Source: an uncultured Anaerococcus sp. (GTDB lineage: Bacteria; Bacillota; Clostridia; Tissierellales; Peptoniphilaceae). Taken from it: DNA of 19,210 nt. A model generated the notes under the pieces. It was not told where the DNA came from. It saw only the letters and a list, made by a program, of their open reading frames with translations, and did not search any database. Shown piece by piece: positions 1 to 7,606 of this stretch (position 1 is the stretch's first letter; the number at the start of each line of letters is the position of its first letter). Position numbers and translations under genes: made by a program. The stretch covers positions 1-19,210 of the forward strand of contig URRX01000009.1 of NCBI GenBank assembly GCA_900550345.1. Direction: 5' to 3'.

Positions 1-174
1 ATATTTAAAACAAATAATTATTAATTTTTATTTTAAAACCGATAATTTATCATGATATTTTTAAAATAAATTAATTTTTTTGAAAAAATATTTTGTTTTA
101 ATTTTTAAAAAAATATGACTTAAGTGCTGATAAATAGATATTTAAAACGATATCGCGTTACAACTTTATTATGA
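1..174. other. Gene-free AT-rich upstream region
   Basis: There is no ORF with a ribosome binding site here. The first 115 bases are almost pure A/T with poly-A/poly-T tracts. The only G/C-containing motif is a near-palindrome at 146-159, AACGATATCGCGTT, containing the perfect palindrome CGATATCG (148-155), about 20 bp upstream of the -35 of the opp promoter. It could be a regulator site, but nothing links it to a known regulator. Confidence 0.4.
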
Positions 175-203
175 TTGCAATTTAATTCAATAAAGTATAT
201 AAT
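175..203 (+). promoter_or_regulatory. Sigma-A-type promoter of the opp operon
   Basis: TTGCAA at 175-180 and TATAAT at 198-203 are separated by 17 bp, so transcription should start near 210, just before the strong AAGGAGG ribosome binding site at 214-220. No other gene lies upstream in the window, so this is the likely start of the oppBCDFA transcript. The leader is too short (about 15 nt) to hold a riboswitch. The -10 matches consensus and the -35 differs at one position. Confidence 0.65.
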
Positions 204-224
204 TAACTACAACAAGGAGGTAAT

Positions 225-1154
225 ATGATTAAGTACATAATTAAGAGAATTTTACAAGCAATAGCAGTTTTGCTTTTGGTAACTTGTATTACTTTTTTTC
301 TCATGAAACTCGTGCCTGGTTCACCTTTTGCTAGTGAAAAATCTCAATCACCTGAAGTATTGGAGGCTTTAAATAAAAAATATGGTTTGGATCAACCATA
401 TTCAGTTCAACTTCAAAAATTTATAGTTAATGCTCTTCATGGAGAATTTGGTGTATCTTTGAAAATGCAAAAAAATAGACCAGTTATGGAGATTATAAAA
501 GAAATGCTTCCAACAAGTGTAAAACTTGGACTTATTGCTCTTTTGTGGGCGACTTTAGTTGGGGTTCCTTTAGGTTCCCTTGCAGCCTACAATAGGGGCA
601 AAAAGCTGGATTCATTTTTGAGGATTTTGACAACTATAGGAATTTCAGCTCCTGGCTTTGTAGTGGCAACTCTCTTACTTTTATTTTTTGGTGTGAAATT
701 AAAAATTTTCCCAACTATGGGACTTAACACTATAGGTTCATATTTTATGCCATGTTTTTCTTTAGGATTTTATCCTATGTGCTACATTGCTAGGTTGTCA
801 AGATCATCAATGCTTGATGCTATTAGTCAAGATTATATAAGAACTGCAAGAAGTAAGGGTGTTCCTGAAAGTAAAATTTTGTTTAAACACGCTTTAAAAA
901 ATGCTTTTATTCCAGTTCTAACTTATCTTGGACCTTTGACTGCTGGAATTATTACAGGATCAATGGTTGTTGAATCAGTATTTTCTGTTCAAGGACTTGG
1001 TAGATATTTTATAAATTCTGTATTAAATAGGGATTATCCTATAATTATGGCTACAACTTTATTTTTTGCCTTTATGGTTATTGTTATGAATATGGTTGTC
1101 GATATTTTGTATAGGTTTATAGATCCAAGAATAGATTTAACTAAAGGAGATTAA
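225..1154 (+). CDS. oppB: Oligopeptide ABC transporter permease OppB
   Basis: First of two membrane subunits of an oligopeptide/dipeptide importer; with OppC it forms the channel driven by OppD/OppF. The 309-aa length is normal for the family. The N-terminus has the usual OppB/DppB/GsiC signature: a first membrane helix at about residues 9-29, then the LVPGSPF segment. About five further hydrophobic helices follow. The ATPase-coupling EAA loop is visible from about D203 (DYIRTARSKGVPESKILFKH), before the last two helices, and the protein ends with the typical YRFIDPRID tail. Start chosen at 225 because AAGGAGG (214-220) lies 4 bases upstream. First gene of the operon, 2 bp before oppC. Whether the substrate is an oligopeptide, dipeptide or nickel cannot be fixed from the permease, but the neighbouring SBP_bac_5 binding protein favours peptides. 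Confidence 0.93.
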   Translation: MIKYIIKRILQAIAVLLLVTCITFFLMKLVPGSPFASEKSQSPEVLEALNKKYGLDQPYSVQLQKFIVNALHGEFGVSLKMQKNRPVMEIIKEMLPTSVKLGLIALLWATLVGVPLGSLAAYNRGKKLDSFLRILTTIGISAPGFVVATLLLLFFGVKLKIFPTMGLNTIGSYFMPCFSLGFYPMCYIARLSRSSMLDAISQDYIRTARSKGVPESKILFKHALKNAFIPVLTYLGPLTAGIITGSMVVESVFSVQGLGRYFINSVLNRDYPIIMATTLFFAFMVIVMNMVVDILYRFIDPRIDLTKGD

Positions 1155-1156
1155 AT

Positions 1157-2182
1157 ATGGAGAATTTATTTAGTTTAAATTCAAAATTAAAATTAGAAGA
1201 ATATAAATTTTCAGATGAAGATTTTGCTCTTGCTTCTGAAAGTTCTAAAGAAAATTTTATGACCAAAACTCCTCCAACTTCTTATTTTCAAGATGCTTTA
1301 CGAAGGCTAAAAGAAAATAAAGTTGCTATGGTTTCCCTTGGTTTTTTGATTATAGTTTGTATATTTGCTTTTATTGGACCTTTTTTTGTAAAAGGTGATT
1401 ATACTACTCAATATAGAGGAGATGAAAATTTGTTTCCTTGTCTTAGATATCCTTTTGGAACTGATAAATTGGGTCGTGATTTAATGGTTCGTACTATGTA
1501 TGGAACTAGGGTTTCACTAATTGTAGGAATTTTTGCATCATTGATTGTCTTGGTAATAGGTACAGCCTATGGTGCAATTTCAGGATATTTTGGAGGAAAA
1601 GTTGATGCAGTAATGATGAGATTTTTAGACCTTATATATTCAATTCCTGATGTGCTTGTTGTAATTTTATTATCAATTGGTATATCTCAACCTTTGAAAT
1701 CTTTTGTAAATTCATCAACATCAGATGTAGCAAAAAAAATTGGTGTATTAGGACCTGCTCTTATTTCAATATTTATTGCTTTTGGTCTACTTTATTGGGT
1801 AGGAATGGCAAGAATTATTAGAGGACAAGTTTTGATGTTAAAAAAACAAGAATTTGTTACAGCAGTTGAGGCTTTGGGTGGTTCTAAAAAAAGAATAATT
1901 AGAAGGCACTTATTCCCAAATTGTATAGGACAAGTAATAGTTATGACTGCTATGCAAATTCCATCAGCAATATTTCTAGAATCATTCTTATCATTTTTGG
2001 GAATTGGGGTTTCAGCTCCTATGACATCACTTGGTGCCTTGGCAGCAGATGCCCTTGGAGGAATTTATTCTTATGCTTATAGACTTATTATTCCTTCTTT
2101 ATTGTTAAGTTTGATGATTTTATCTTTAAATTTATTTGCAGATGGTCTAAGAGATGCACTAGATCCAAGGTTAAAGAAATAG
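1157..2182 (+). CDS. oppC: Oligopeptide ABC transporter permease OppC
   Basis: Second channel subunit of the peptide importer. The 341-aa protein starts with a roughly 50-residue cytoplasmic extension rich in charged residues, as in Firmicute OppC, then a first helix near residues 57-78. The family block FGTDKLGRDLMVRTMYGTR follows, then further helices. The EAA coupling loop begins near E238 (EALGGSKKRIIRRHLFPN). The C-terminus reads LFADGLRDALDPRLKK, typical of OppC/DppC. Only 2 bp separate it from oppB, so the two are surely cotranscribed and probably translationally coupled; GGAGA at the end of oppB serves as ribosome binding site. Nothing in the reading frame looks broken. Confidence 0.93.
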   Translation: MENLFSLNSKLKLEEYKFSDEDFALASESSKENFMTKTPPTSYFQDALRRLKENKVAMVSLGFLIIVCIFAFIGPFFVKGDYTTQYRGDENLFPCLRYPFGTDKLGRDLMVRTMYGTRVSLIVGIFASLIVLVIGTAYGAISGYFGGKVDAVMMRFLDLIYSIPDVLVVILLSIGISQPLKSFVNSSTSDVAKKIGVLGPALISIFIAFGLLYWVGMARIIRGQVLMLKKQEFVTAVEALGGSKKRIIRRHLFPNCIGQVIVMTAMQIPSAIFLESFLSFLGIGVSAPMTSLGALAADALGGIYSYAYRLIIPSLLLSLMILSLNLFADGLRDALDPRLKK

Positions 2183-2189
2183 GTGTATT

Positions 2190-3197
2190 ATGGAAAATTT
2201 AAAAGAAAATAAAAAAGAAGTTTTAAAAATTGAAGATGTATCTATTTCCTTTGACACACCAGTTGGAGAAGTAAAGGCAGTAGATTCAATAAGTTATACT
2301 CTCTATGAAAATGAAATCATGGGTATTGTTGGAGAATCTGGTTCTGGAAAATCTGTAGAAAGTTACGGAATAATGGGGCTTTTGCAAGATCCTGGAAAAG
2401 TTAAATCAGGAAAAATTCTCTATAAGGGAGAAAACGTCCTTGATTTTGATAAACATCAAATGAGTGAATTTAGGGGAGACAAATGTTCTATGATTTTTCA
2501 AAATCCAATGACTTGCCTAAATCCAGTTTATACAATAGGAAATCAATTAATGGAAGCACTTTTGGTACACAAAAAATGCTCCAAAGAACAAGCTTACCAA
2601 AAGTCGATAGAAATGTTAGAAAATGTAGGTATTTCAAATCCAAAAAGACGTATGAAACAATATCCTCACGAATTATCTGGAGGAATGAGACAAAGGGTTA
2701 TGATTGGAATGGGACTTATTTGCGAACCAGATATTTTAATTGCAGATGAACCAACAACAGCTCTTGACGTAACTATTCAAGCTCAAATTCTTGAATTAAT
2801 AAAAAAATTCCAAGAAAAAACAAAAATGAGTGTAATCTTTATTACCCATAACCTTGCAGTAGTTGCACAAATTTGCGATAAAGTAAGCGTTATGTATGCA
2901 GGAAGAATAGTAGAACAAGCAAGCGTTGAAGAAATATTTTACAATCCTAAACATCCCTATACAAAAGGACTTTTAAAATCAATGCCAAGAATTGATTCAA
3001 AAGAACAAACAAGACTTGAAAGTATAAAGGGAAGTCCAGTCGATATGCTAAACCCACCTAAAGGTTGTGGTTTTTCTACAAGATGCGAATCTTGCATGAA
3101 TATATGTCTAAAAGAAGAACCACCAATGATAGAAATGGAAAATGGACATAAGTCAAAATGTTTCCTACATGTAAAGGAGTTAGTAAATGGAAGATAA
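2190..3197 (+). CDS. oppD: Oligopeptide ABC transporter ATPase OppD
   Basis: One of the two cytoplasmic ATPases that power peptide import. Visible motifs: Walker A GESGSGKS (residues 48-55), Q-loop in MIFQNPM, ABC signature LSGGMRQR, Walker B ILIADEPTTALD and the switch histidine in ITHN. The C-terminal oligo_HPY region carries the PPKGCGFSTRCESCMNIC cysteine cluster plus a later SKC. In characterised DppD/OppD proteins this pattern binds a [4Fe-4S] cluster. The 335-aa length is normal. The ribosome binding site is weak (AATAGGTG just upstream), so expression may rely on coupling to oppC, 7 bp away. It overlaps oppF by 11 bases. Confidence 0.93.
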   Translation: MENLKENKKEVLKIEDVSISFDTPVGEVKAVDSISYTLYENEIMGIVGESGSGKSVESYGIMGLLQDPGKVKSGKILYKGENVLDFDKHQMSEFRGDKCSMIFQNPMTCLNPVYTIGNQLMEALLVHKKCSKEQAYQKSIEMLENVGISNPKRRMKQYPHELSGGMRQRVMIGMGLICEPDILIADEPTTALDVTIQAQILELIKKFQEKTKMSVIFITHNLAVVAQICDKVSVMYAGRIVEQASVEEIFYNPKHPYTKGLLKSMPRIDSKEQTRLESIKGSPVDMLNPPKGCGFSTRCESCMNICLKEEPPMIEMENGHKSKCFLHVKELVNGR

Positions 3198-4185
3198 TAA
3201 ATTATTAATTTGCGAAAATATAGTAAAACATTTTAAAGTTCAATCTTCCTTAAATAAATCGAATGAAGTTCATGCAGTTGATGATGTATCTTTTTACATA
3301 AAAAAAGGAGAAACACTAGGGATTGTAGGAGAATCTGGTTGTGGAAAAACAACGCTTGGTCGTACAATTTTAAGATTACATGAGCCAACGAGTGGAAAAA
3401 TAATTTATGATGGAGAAACTATTTTTGATAGCGAAAAAAATATTCGCCCAGAAATGTATAAATTAAGAAGAATGCAAATAATTTTTCAAGATCCATCAGC
3501 ATCTCTTGATCCAAGAATGACAGTTCAAGAAATTGTTGGTGAAGCTTTGGATATTCACGGTTTATACAAAAAAAATAGACAAGAAAGAATAAATGAACTT
3601 TTAAGAACTGTTGGCTTAAATGAAGAACATTCAAACAGATATCCTCACGAATTTTCTGGAGGTCAACAACAAAGAATTGGAATTGCAAGAGCTCTTGCAG
3701 TTGAACCTGAATTTATAGTTTGTGATGAGCCGATATCAGCTTTGGATGTATCAATCCAAGCACAAATTGTAAATATGCTAGAAGATATGCAAAAAGAATT
3801 GGGACTTACATATTTATTTATTGCCCATGACTTATCAGTAGTTAAACATATATCAGATAGGATTGGAGTAATGTATTTGGGTAAGATGGTTGAATTAGTT
3901 GATGCCGAAAGGTTATATGAAAATCCCCTTCATCCTTACACCAAATCATTGCTCACAGCCATACCAGTTCCAGATCCCGATCTTACTAGATCTTTAAAAA
4001 GAATAAAATTAGAAGGAGAAGTTCCATCGGCGATAAATCCGCCAAAAGGTTGTAGGTTTCATGAAAGATGTCCATATGCGACAGAAATTTGTAAAAAGGA
4101 AGAGCCAAAATTTAGAGAAGTAGAACAAGGACACTATGTAAGTTGTCATAATTTAGGAGGTATAGAAAATGAAAATCAAATCTAA
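3187..4185 (+). CDS. oppF: Oligopeptide ABC transporter ATPase OppF
   Basis: Partner ATPase of OppD. Motifs: Walker A GESGCGKT (residues 48-55), IFQDP Q-loop, signature FSGGQQQRIG, Walker B FIVCDEPISALDVS and the switch histidine in IAHDLSV. The C-terminal oligo_HPY segment has INPPKGCRFHERCPYATEIC and a final cysteine in VSCHNL, the same iron-sulfur-type cysteine pattern as OppD. 332 aa, full length. It begins inside the end of oppD (11-nt overlap, with AAAGGAG inside oppD as ribosome binding site). The oppA start lies 17 bases before its stop, so the whole operon is translationally chained. Confidence 0.93.
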   Translation: MEDNKLLICENIVKHFKVQSSLNKSNEVHAVDDVSFYIKKGETLGIVGESGCGKTTLGRTILRLHEPTSGKIIYDGETIFDSEKNIRPEMYKLRRMQIIFQDPSASLDPRMTVQEIVGEALDIHGLYKKNRQERINELLRTVGLNEEHSNRYPHEFSGGQQQRIGIARALAVEPEFIVCDEPISALDVSIQAQIVNMLEDMQKELGLTYLFIAHDLSVVKHISDRIGVMYLGKMVELVDAERLYENPLHPYTKSLLTAIPVPDPDLTRSLKRIKLEGEVPSAINPPKGCRFHERCPYATEICKKEEPKFREVEQGHYVSCHNLGGIENENQI

Positions 4186-5823
4186 ATTACTAGTAGGCTT
4201 GTTGAGTTTATCAATGTTATTTACAGGATGTGGAGGTAACAATAATTCAAAAAGTAATGATGGTAGCAATACTGCTATTAATGAAGAAGAAGGAAAAAAA
4301 GATGGGGTTTTGGATATAAATATAGCTTCAGAACCTGAGACTATAGATCCACAACTAAACACAGCTGCAGATGGATCAATAATGATTTCTCATATGTTTG
4401 AATCTCTTTTAAGATGGGATGATGATGGAAAAGGAAATGCGGTTTTAAAACCAGGTATTGCAGAAAAATGGGATGTTTCTGAAGATGGATTAAAATGGAC
4501 ATTTAAATTAAGAGATGCAAAATGGTCTGATGGAAAAGCAGTAACAGCAAAAGACTTTGTTTATGCATGGAATCGTCTAGTAGATCCAAAAACAGGAGCT
4601 GACTATGAATATATGCTAGATATGGTAAAAGGATATGAAGATAAAAAACTTGATATTTCTGCACCAGATGATAAAACTTTTGTTGTAAATTTAAATGTAG
4701 AATGTCCATATTTTGAAGAAATTTGTGCTTTTCCAGCAGCTATGCCAGTTAGAAAAGATGTCGTAGAAAAAAGTGAAACTTGGACAAATTCACCTGATAC
4801 ACTTGTATCAAATGGACCATATAAATTAGAAAAATGGGATCACAATCAAACATTAACAATGGTTAAAAATCCAGAATATTATGATGCAAAATCTGTTAAG
4901 GCAGAAAAACTAGCCTTCCACTTACAAGATGATCAAAATGCAATTTATGCATCTTATAGATCTGGCGATTTGGATTTTGTAAATTCTGCACCACAAGAAG
5001 AAATCAAAAAACTTCTAGATACAAAAGAATTAAAAACTTTACCATATGTAGGAACATATTTTGTATGTTTTAATACAGAAAAGAAACCATTTGATGATCC
5101 AAAAGTTAGAAAAGCATTCTCACTTGCAATTGATAGAAACTTTATAGTTGATCAAGTTACAGGTAGAGGAGAAAAAGTGCCAGTGGTTACGTTCCATCAG
5201 GAGTTTATGATGAAAAAGGAACTAAGGGTGATGACTTTAGAACAGTTGGTGGAGATTATTATTCTGTAAAAAATGATGATTATGAAAAAAATATAAAAGA
5301 AGCAAAAAAACTTATGGAAGAAGCAGGATATAAAGATGGTAAGGGCTTCCCTCAAATTGATTACCTTTATAATACAGATGATAACCATAAGGCTATAGCA
5401 GAAGCTTTACAAAACATGTGGCAAGAAAATTTAGGAGTCCAAGTTAATCTACAAAATCAAGATTGGAATGTATTCTTAAAAGAAAGAAAAGAAGGAAACT
5501 ACAATATAGCAAGACATGGCTGGATTGCTGATTATAACGATCCAATGAGCTTTATTGATATGTGGTTAACAGGCGGCGGAAATAATGACGCTCAATACAA
5601 AAATCCTGAATTTGATAAATATGTAAAAGCTGCAAAAGCAACATCAGATCAAAAAGAAAGAATGGAAAATATGCATAAAGCTGAAGATATTTTAATAAAA
5701 GATGACTCAGTAGTAGCACCATTATATTTCTACGTAAATCCATATATGATGAAACCAAATATTAAAGGAATGTATTATACACCACTTGGATATTTCTTCT
5801 TTAAATCAGCAAGTGGATTCTAG
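4169..5823 (+). pseudogene. oppA: Peptide-binding lipoprotein OppA, split by a -1 nt frameshift
   Basis: Extracellular substrate-binding lipoprotein (SBP_bac_5 family) that delivers peptides to OppBCDF. The signal peptide ends in the lipobox LFTGC, with lipidated C21. The first 336 codons (4169-5176) read as a normal binding protein (ASEPETIDPQLNT, LRDAKWSDGKAVTAKDFVYAWNRL, VRKAFSLAIDRNFIV). After GRGEK the frame runs into 26-30 unrelated residues and a TAA at 5267-5269. The homologous protein continues in the other frame, with GYVPSGVYDEKG and on to KSASGF and TAG at 5821-5823. Restoring one base gives a 551-aa protein, the usual OppA length. The shift lies between the frame-1 TAG at 5164 and the TAA at 5267. 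An A6-to-A5 loss at 5172-5176 would restore GRGEKSASGYVPSG, a typical family stretch. Either a true inactivating or phase-variable mutation, or a sequencing error. Ribosome binding site AGGAGG at 4155-4160, inside oppF. Confidence 0.9.
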
Positions 5824-5848
5824 AAAAAATAAAGTAAGTAGGGAAAAT

Positions 5849-5881
5849 AAAAAAAGAATGCTTTTAGTGCATTCTTTTTTT
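5849..5881 (+). terminator. Intrinsic terminator of the opp operon
   Basis: AAAAAAGAATGC pairs with GCATTCTTTTTT around a 7-base loop, and the T run forms the 3' tail. It lies 25 bp after the oppA stop. The A-rich left arm would also make it work on the opposite strand, but no minus-strand gene ends here. Confidence 0.85.
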
Positions 5882-5902
5882 ATATAAAATTTCTTAAAAT
5901 TT

Positions 5903-5931
5903 CGTTATAAATCAAATAAAGATGATATAAT
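5903..5931 (+). promoter_or_regulatory. Possible promoter of the 469-aa lipoprotein gene
   Basis: TATAAT at 5926-5931 lies 39 bp before the start codon at 5971 and just after the opp terminator. No good -35 is seen at 17 bp (CGTTAT at 5903-5908), so only the -10 supports the call. Confidence 0.4.
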
Positions 5932-5970
5932 TAAGTTAATGAAAACATTTTTATATAAAGGAGTAAAAAT

Positions 5971-7380
5971 ATGAAAAAAATTGTACCTGTGGTTTTGCTT
6001 TTTTTATCTTTAACTTCATGTGGAAAAATGAAAGAAGTTAATAATTCGAATATATCAAATAATTCTAATATAAAAAGCCTTGTGAGTGATGATAAAAAAA
6101 CTTCATCAAATGTTAAAAATAATAAAAATTCTAAAAAACAAAAATATGATGATTTGTCTTTTTTAGAATGTTACAAAGACATAGTTTACTCAAAACTTCC
6201 TTACCGAATTGATGGTTTTGGTGGAGAGACTCGTGAATGGTACTTAGATGAACTTAGCTCAGATGGAGCCTTTTATTTTAATATAATTGATCATAAAGAT
6301 TTTGATTATCCTCTATTAGTTTTATCAAAAAAATTAAATGGTAGTGGAATTTATTCTATTGTTCAATATGTTGGAAGTGGAAATTATAGAACATTCAACG
6401 AACTTCAAATGGGACAAAGTTCAGTAGTTTCAGACTATTTATACAAGGATAAGAAGGGAAATCTATATATTTTTGATGATACCATGAAACAAATTATCGG
6501 TATAAACAAGGTTGATGATAGATTGTTGGCAAATTATATTTATAAACCAGGGTCAAAGGGATATGGATCTGTTATGACTGAAAAATTTGATTCAAAAACT
6601 GGTGAAAGAAGTCAAGAAATAGACGAAAATTATCCAAAAGGAGCAGAATCTTTAGTAGCTATGATGATTGATCCAGAAAAAGAGGAAGAATTTAGTGATG
6701 AAGATTTTGACAAATTGAAAAATGAGTTAAAACCTATAGATATGTTAGGATTAACTGAAGAAGAATTTGACAAAAAAGCTAAAGAATTTGGTTATAAAGA
6801 TGAAAATAGTGAAGAAAAAACTGAAGGAAATGACGAAAAAGATCAAGCTAATGATAAAAATATAGAAGATAGCGATGAATATAAGAAAATAGATTCCTTT
6901 GTAAGAGAAAATGTGGATTTATATGTAAATGAAGAAGGGGCAAGTTATCTTTATATAGGAGATTATGATAATAATGGTAAACTTGCAGCTTTTGTTCTTG
7001 GAAATAGTGAAAATGAGGGAGAGAAAATCTTATATTTTGTTGACGAGAATATGCAAATTAATAGGGTTCGAGAATTTGATAGTATGTATATCTGGGTTAA
7101 AAATGAGAAATTGATGAAGGCTGGAGATGATGAATACCTATCTCTTGTTACCAATAATGGAGGTCCAAAAACTGACAGTTTCATCTTTTCTGTAAAAAAT
7201 AATAAGGTATATGAGCCAGATATTTCTGGAAATGTTATGGAATTTTATCAAGATGATGAGGATATGTTTGTAGATGAAACTAATAAACTGGGTGAAGTTC
7301 CAAAAGGAAGCTTAAGAGAAGGCGGAAAAGATCATTATAAATACAATCAAGATAATAGACAATTTGAAAAACTAGATTAA
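5971..7380 (+). CDS. Lipoprotein of unknown function, acidic linker
   Basis: 469-aa predicted lipoprotein. A short signal peptide (residues 1-16) ends in the lipobox LTSC with lipidated C17. Residues 18-60 are a low-complexity Asn/Ser/Lys linker, as expected for a protein held off the membrane. An N-terminal folded part (about 60-230) is rich in aromatics and short beta-like stretches. Next come a Glu/Asp/Lys-rich low-complexity segment (about 235-310, with EEEFSDEDFDKL and EEEFDKKAKEFGY) and a second folded part (about 315-440) with the block LYIGDYDNNGKLAAFVLGN, which resembles calcium-loop or repeat-like secreted domains. I do not recognise the family. Ribosome binding site AAAGGAG (5957-5963) supports the start. 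Monocistronic between two terminators, convergent with glpA. Confidence 0.85.
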   Translation: MKKIVPVVLLFLSLTSCGKMKEVNNSNISNNSNIKSLVSDDKKTSSNVKNNKNSKKQKYDDLSFLECYKDIVYSKLPYRIDGFGGETREWYLDELSSDGAFYFNIIDHKDFDYPLLVLSKKLNGSGIYSIVQYVGSGNYRTFNELQMGQSSVVSDYLYKDKKGNLYIFDDTMKQIIGINKVDDRLLANYIYKPGSKGYGSVMTEKFDSKTGERSQEIDENYPKGAESLVAMMIDPEKEEEFSDEDFDKLKNELKPIDMLGLTEEEFDKKAKEFGYKDENSEEKTEGNDEKDQANDKNIEDSDEYKKIDSFVRENVDLYVNEEGASYLYIGDYDNNGKLAAFVLGNSENEGEKILYFVDENMQINRVREFDSMYIWVKNEKLMKAGDDEYLSLVTNNGGPKTDSFIFSVKNNKVYEPDISGNVMEFYQDDEDMFVDETNKLGEVPKGSLREGGKDHYKYNQDNRQFEKLD

Positions 7381-7384
7381 AAAA

Positions 7385-7406
7385 TGCTAGGAAATTAATC
7401 CTAGCA
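7385..7406. terminator. Terminator hairpin, copy 1 (of a duplicated 22-bp palindrome)
   Basis: A 22-bp imperfect palindrome with core CTAGGAAATTAATCCTAG. It is preceded by an A6 run (7379-7384), so on the minus strand it is hairpin plus T tail and can end glpF-glpA transcription. On the plus strand it has no T tail. An identical 22-bp sequence recurs at 7578-7599. It lies 4 bp after the lipoprotein stop. Confidence 0.7.
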
Positions 7407-7577
7407 CATAGCGTAGACAAAGTATGAATTTAGATAATATTTTATTTTGAAATAAAAATTAAGCTAAGTACCATCTCGACTAAGTTAGTGAAACGAACGC
7501 ACGGAGAGATCTCATGAGATTTCTCGGCTCACTACGTTCGCTCGAAATGGGTGAAAATTTACTTTGTCAACAGTCTG
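7407..7577. repeat. 171-bp palindromic insertion element inside a terminator
   Basis: Non-coding block bounded by two identical 22-bp hairpin copies. Its ends are imperfect inverted repeats: counted from CACA at the junctions, 16 of 20 positions match, including a perfect 9-bp GACAAAGTA (7416-7424) / TACTTTGTC (7560-7568). The centre is G/C-richer than the surroundings: CCATCTCGA (7471-7479) faces TCGAAATGG (7542-7550), and the middle is the perfect 12-bp palindrome ATCTCATGAGAT (7509-7520), extended by GGAGAG/TTCTCC-like pairing to about 7504-7525. There is no ORF, so it is MITE- or REP-like and non-autonomous. Related motifs recur at 15915-16004 and 16149-16196. Confidence 0.7.
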
Positions 7578-7606
7578 TGCTAGGAAATTAATCCTAGCAT
7601 TTTTTT
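7578..7606 (+). terminator. Terminator hairpin, copy 2, with T7 tail
   Basis: Second identical copy of the 22-bp palindrome (7578-7599) followed by T7 (7600-7606). It has plus-strand polarity and can end transcription from the lipoprotein gene. The T run overlaps the TAA stop codon of glpA (7605-7607, minus strand). Confidence 0.75.

Noticed and set aside
72..92. CodY-box-like AATTTTTTTGAAAAAAT
   Set aside because: It has about four mismatches to the CodY consensus in DNA that is nearly all A/T, so chance explains it.
1..120. AT-rich tract as a replication origin
   Set aside because: No DnaA-box cluster and no dnaA, dnaN or parAB gene in the window.
5164..5269. Programmed ribosomal frameshifting in oppA
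   Set aside because: The -1 shift needed falls at GAAAAAG, which is not a standard X XXY YYZ heptamer in the reading frame. No downstream pseudoknot was evident, and OppA is not known to use recoding.
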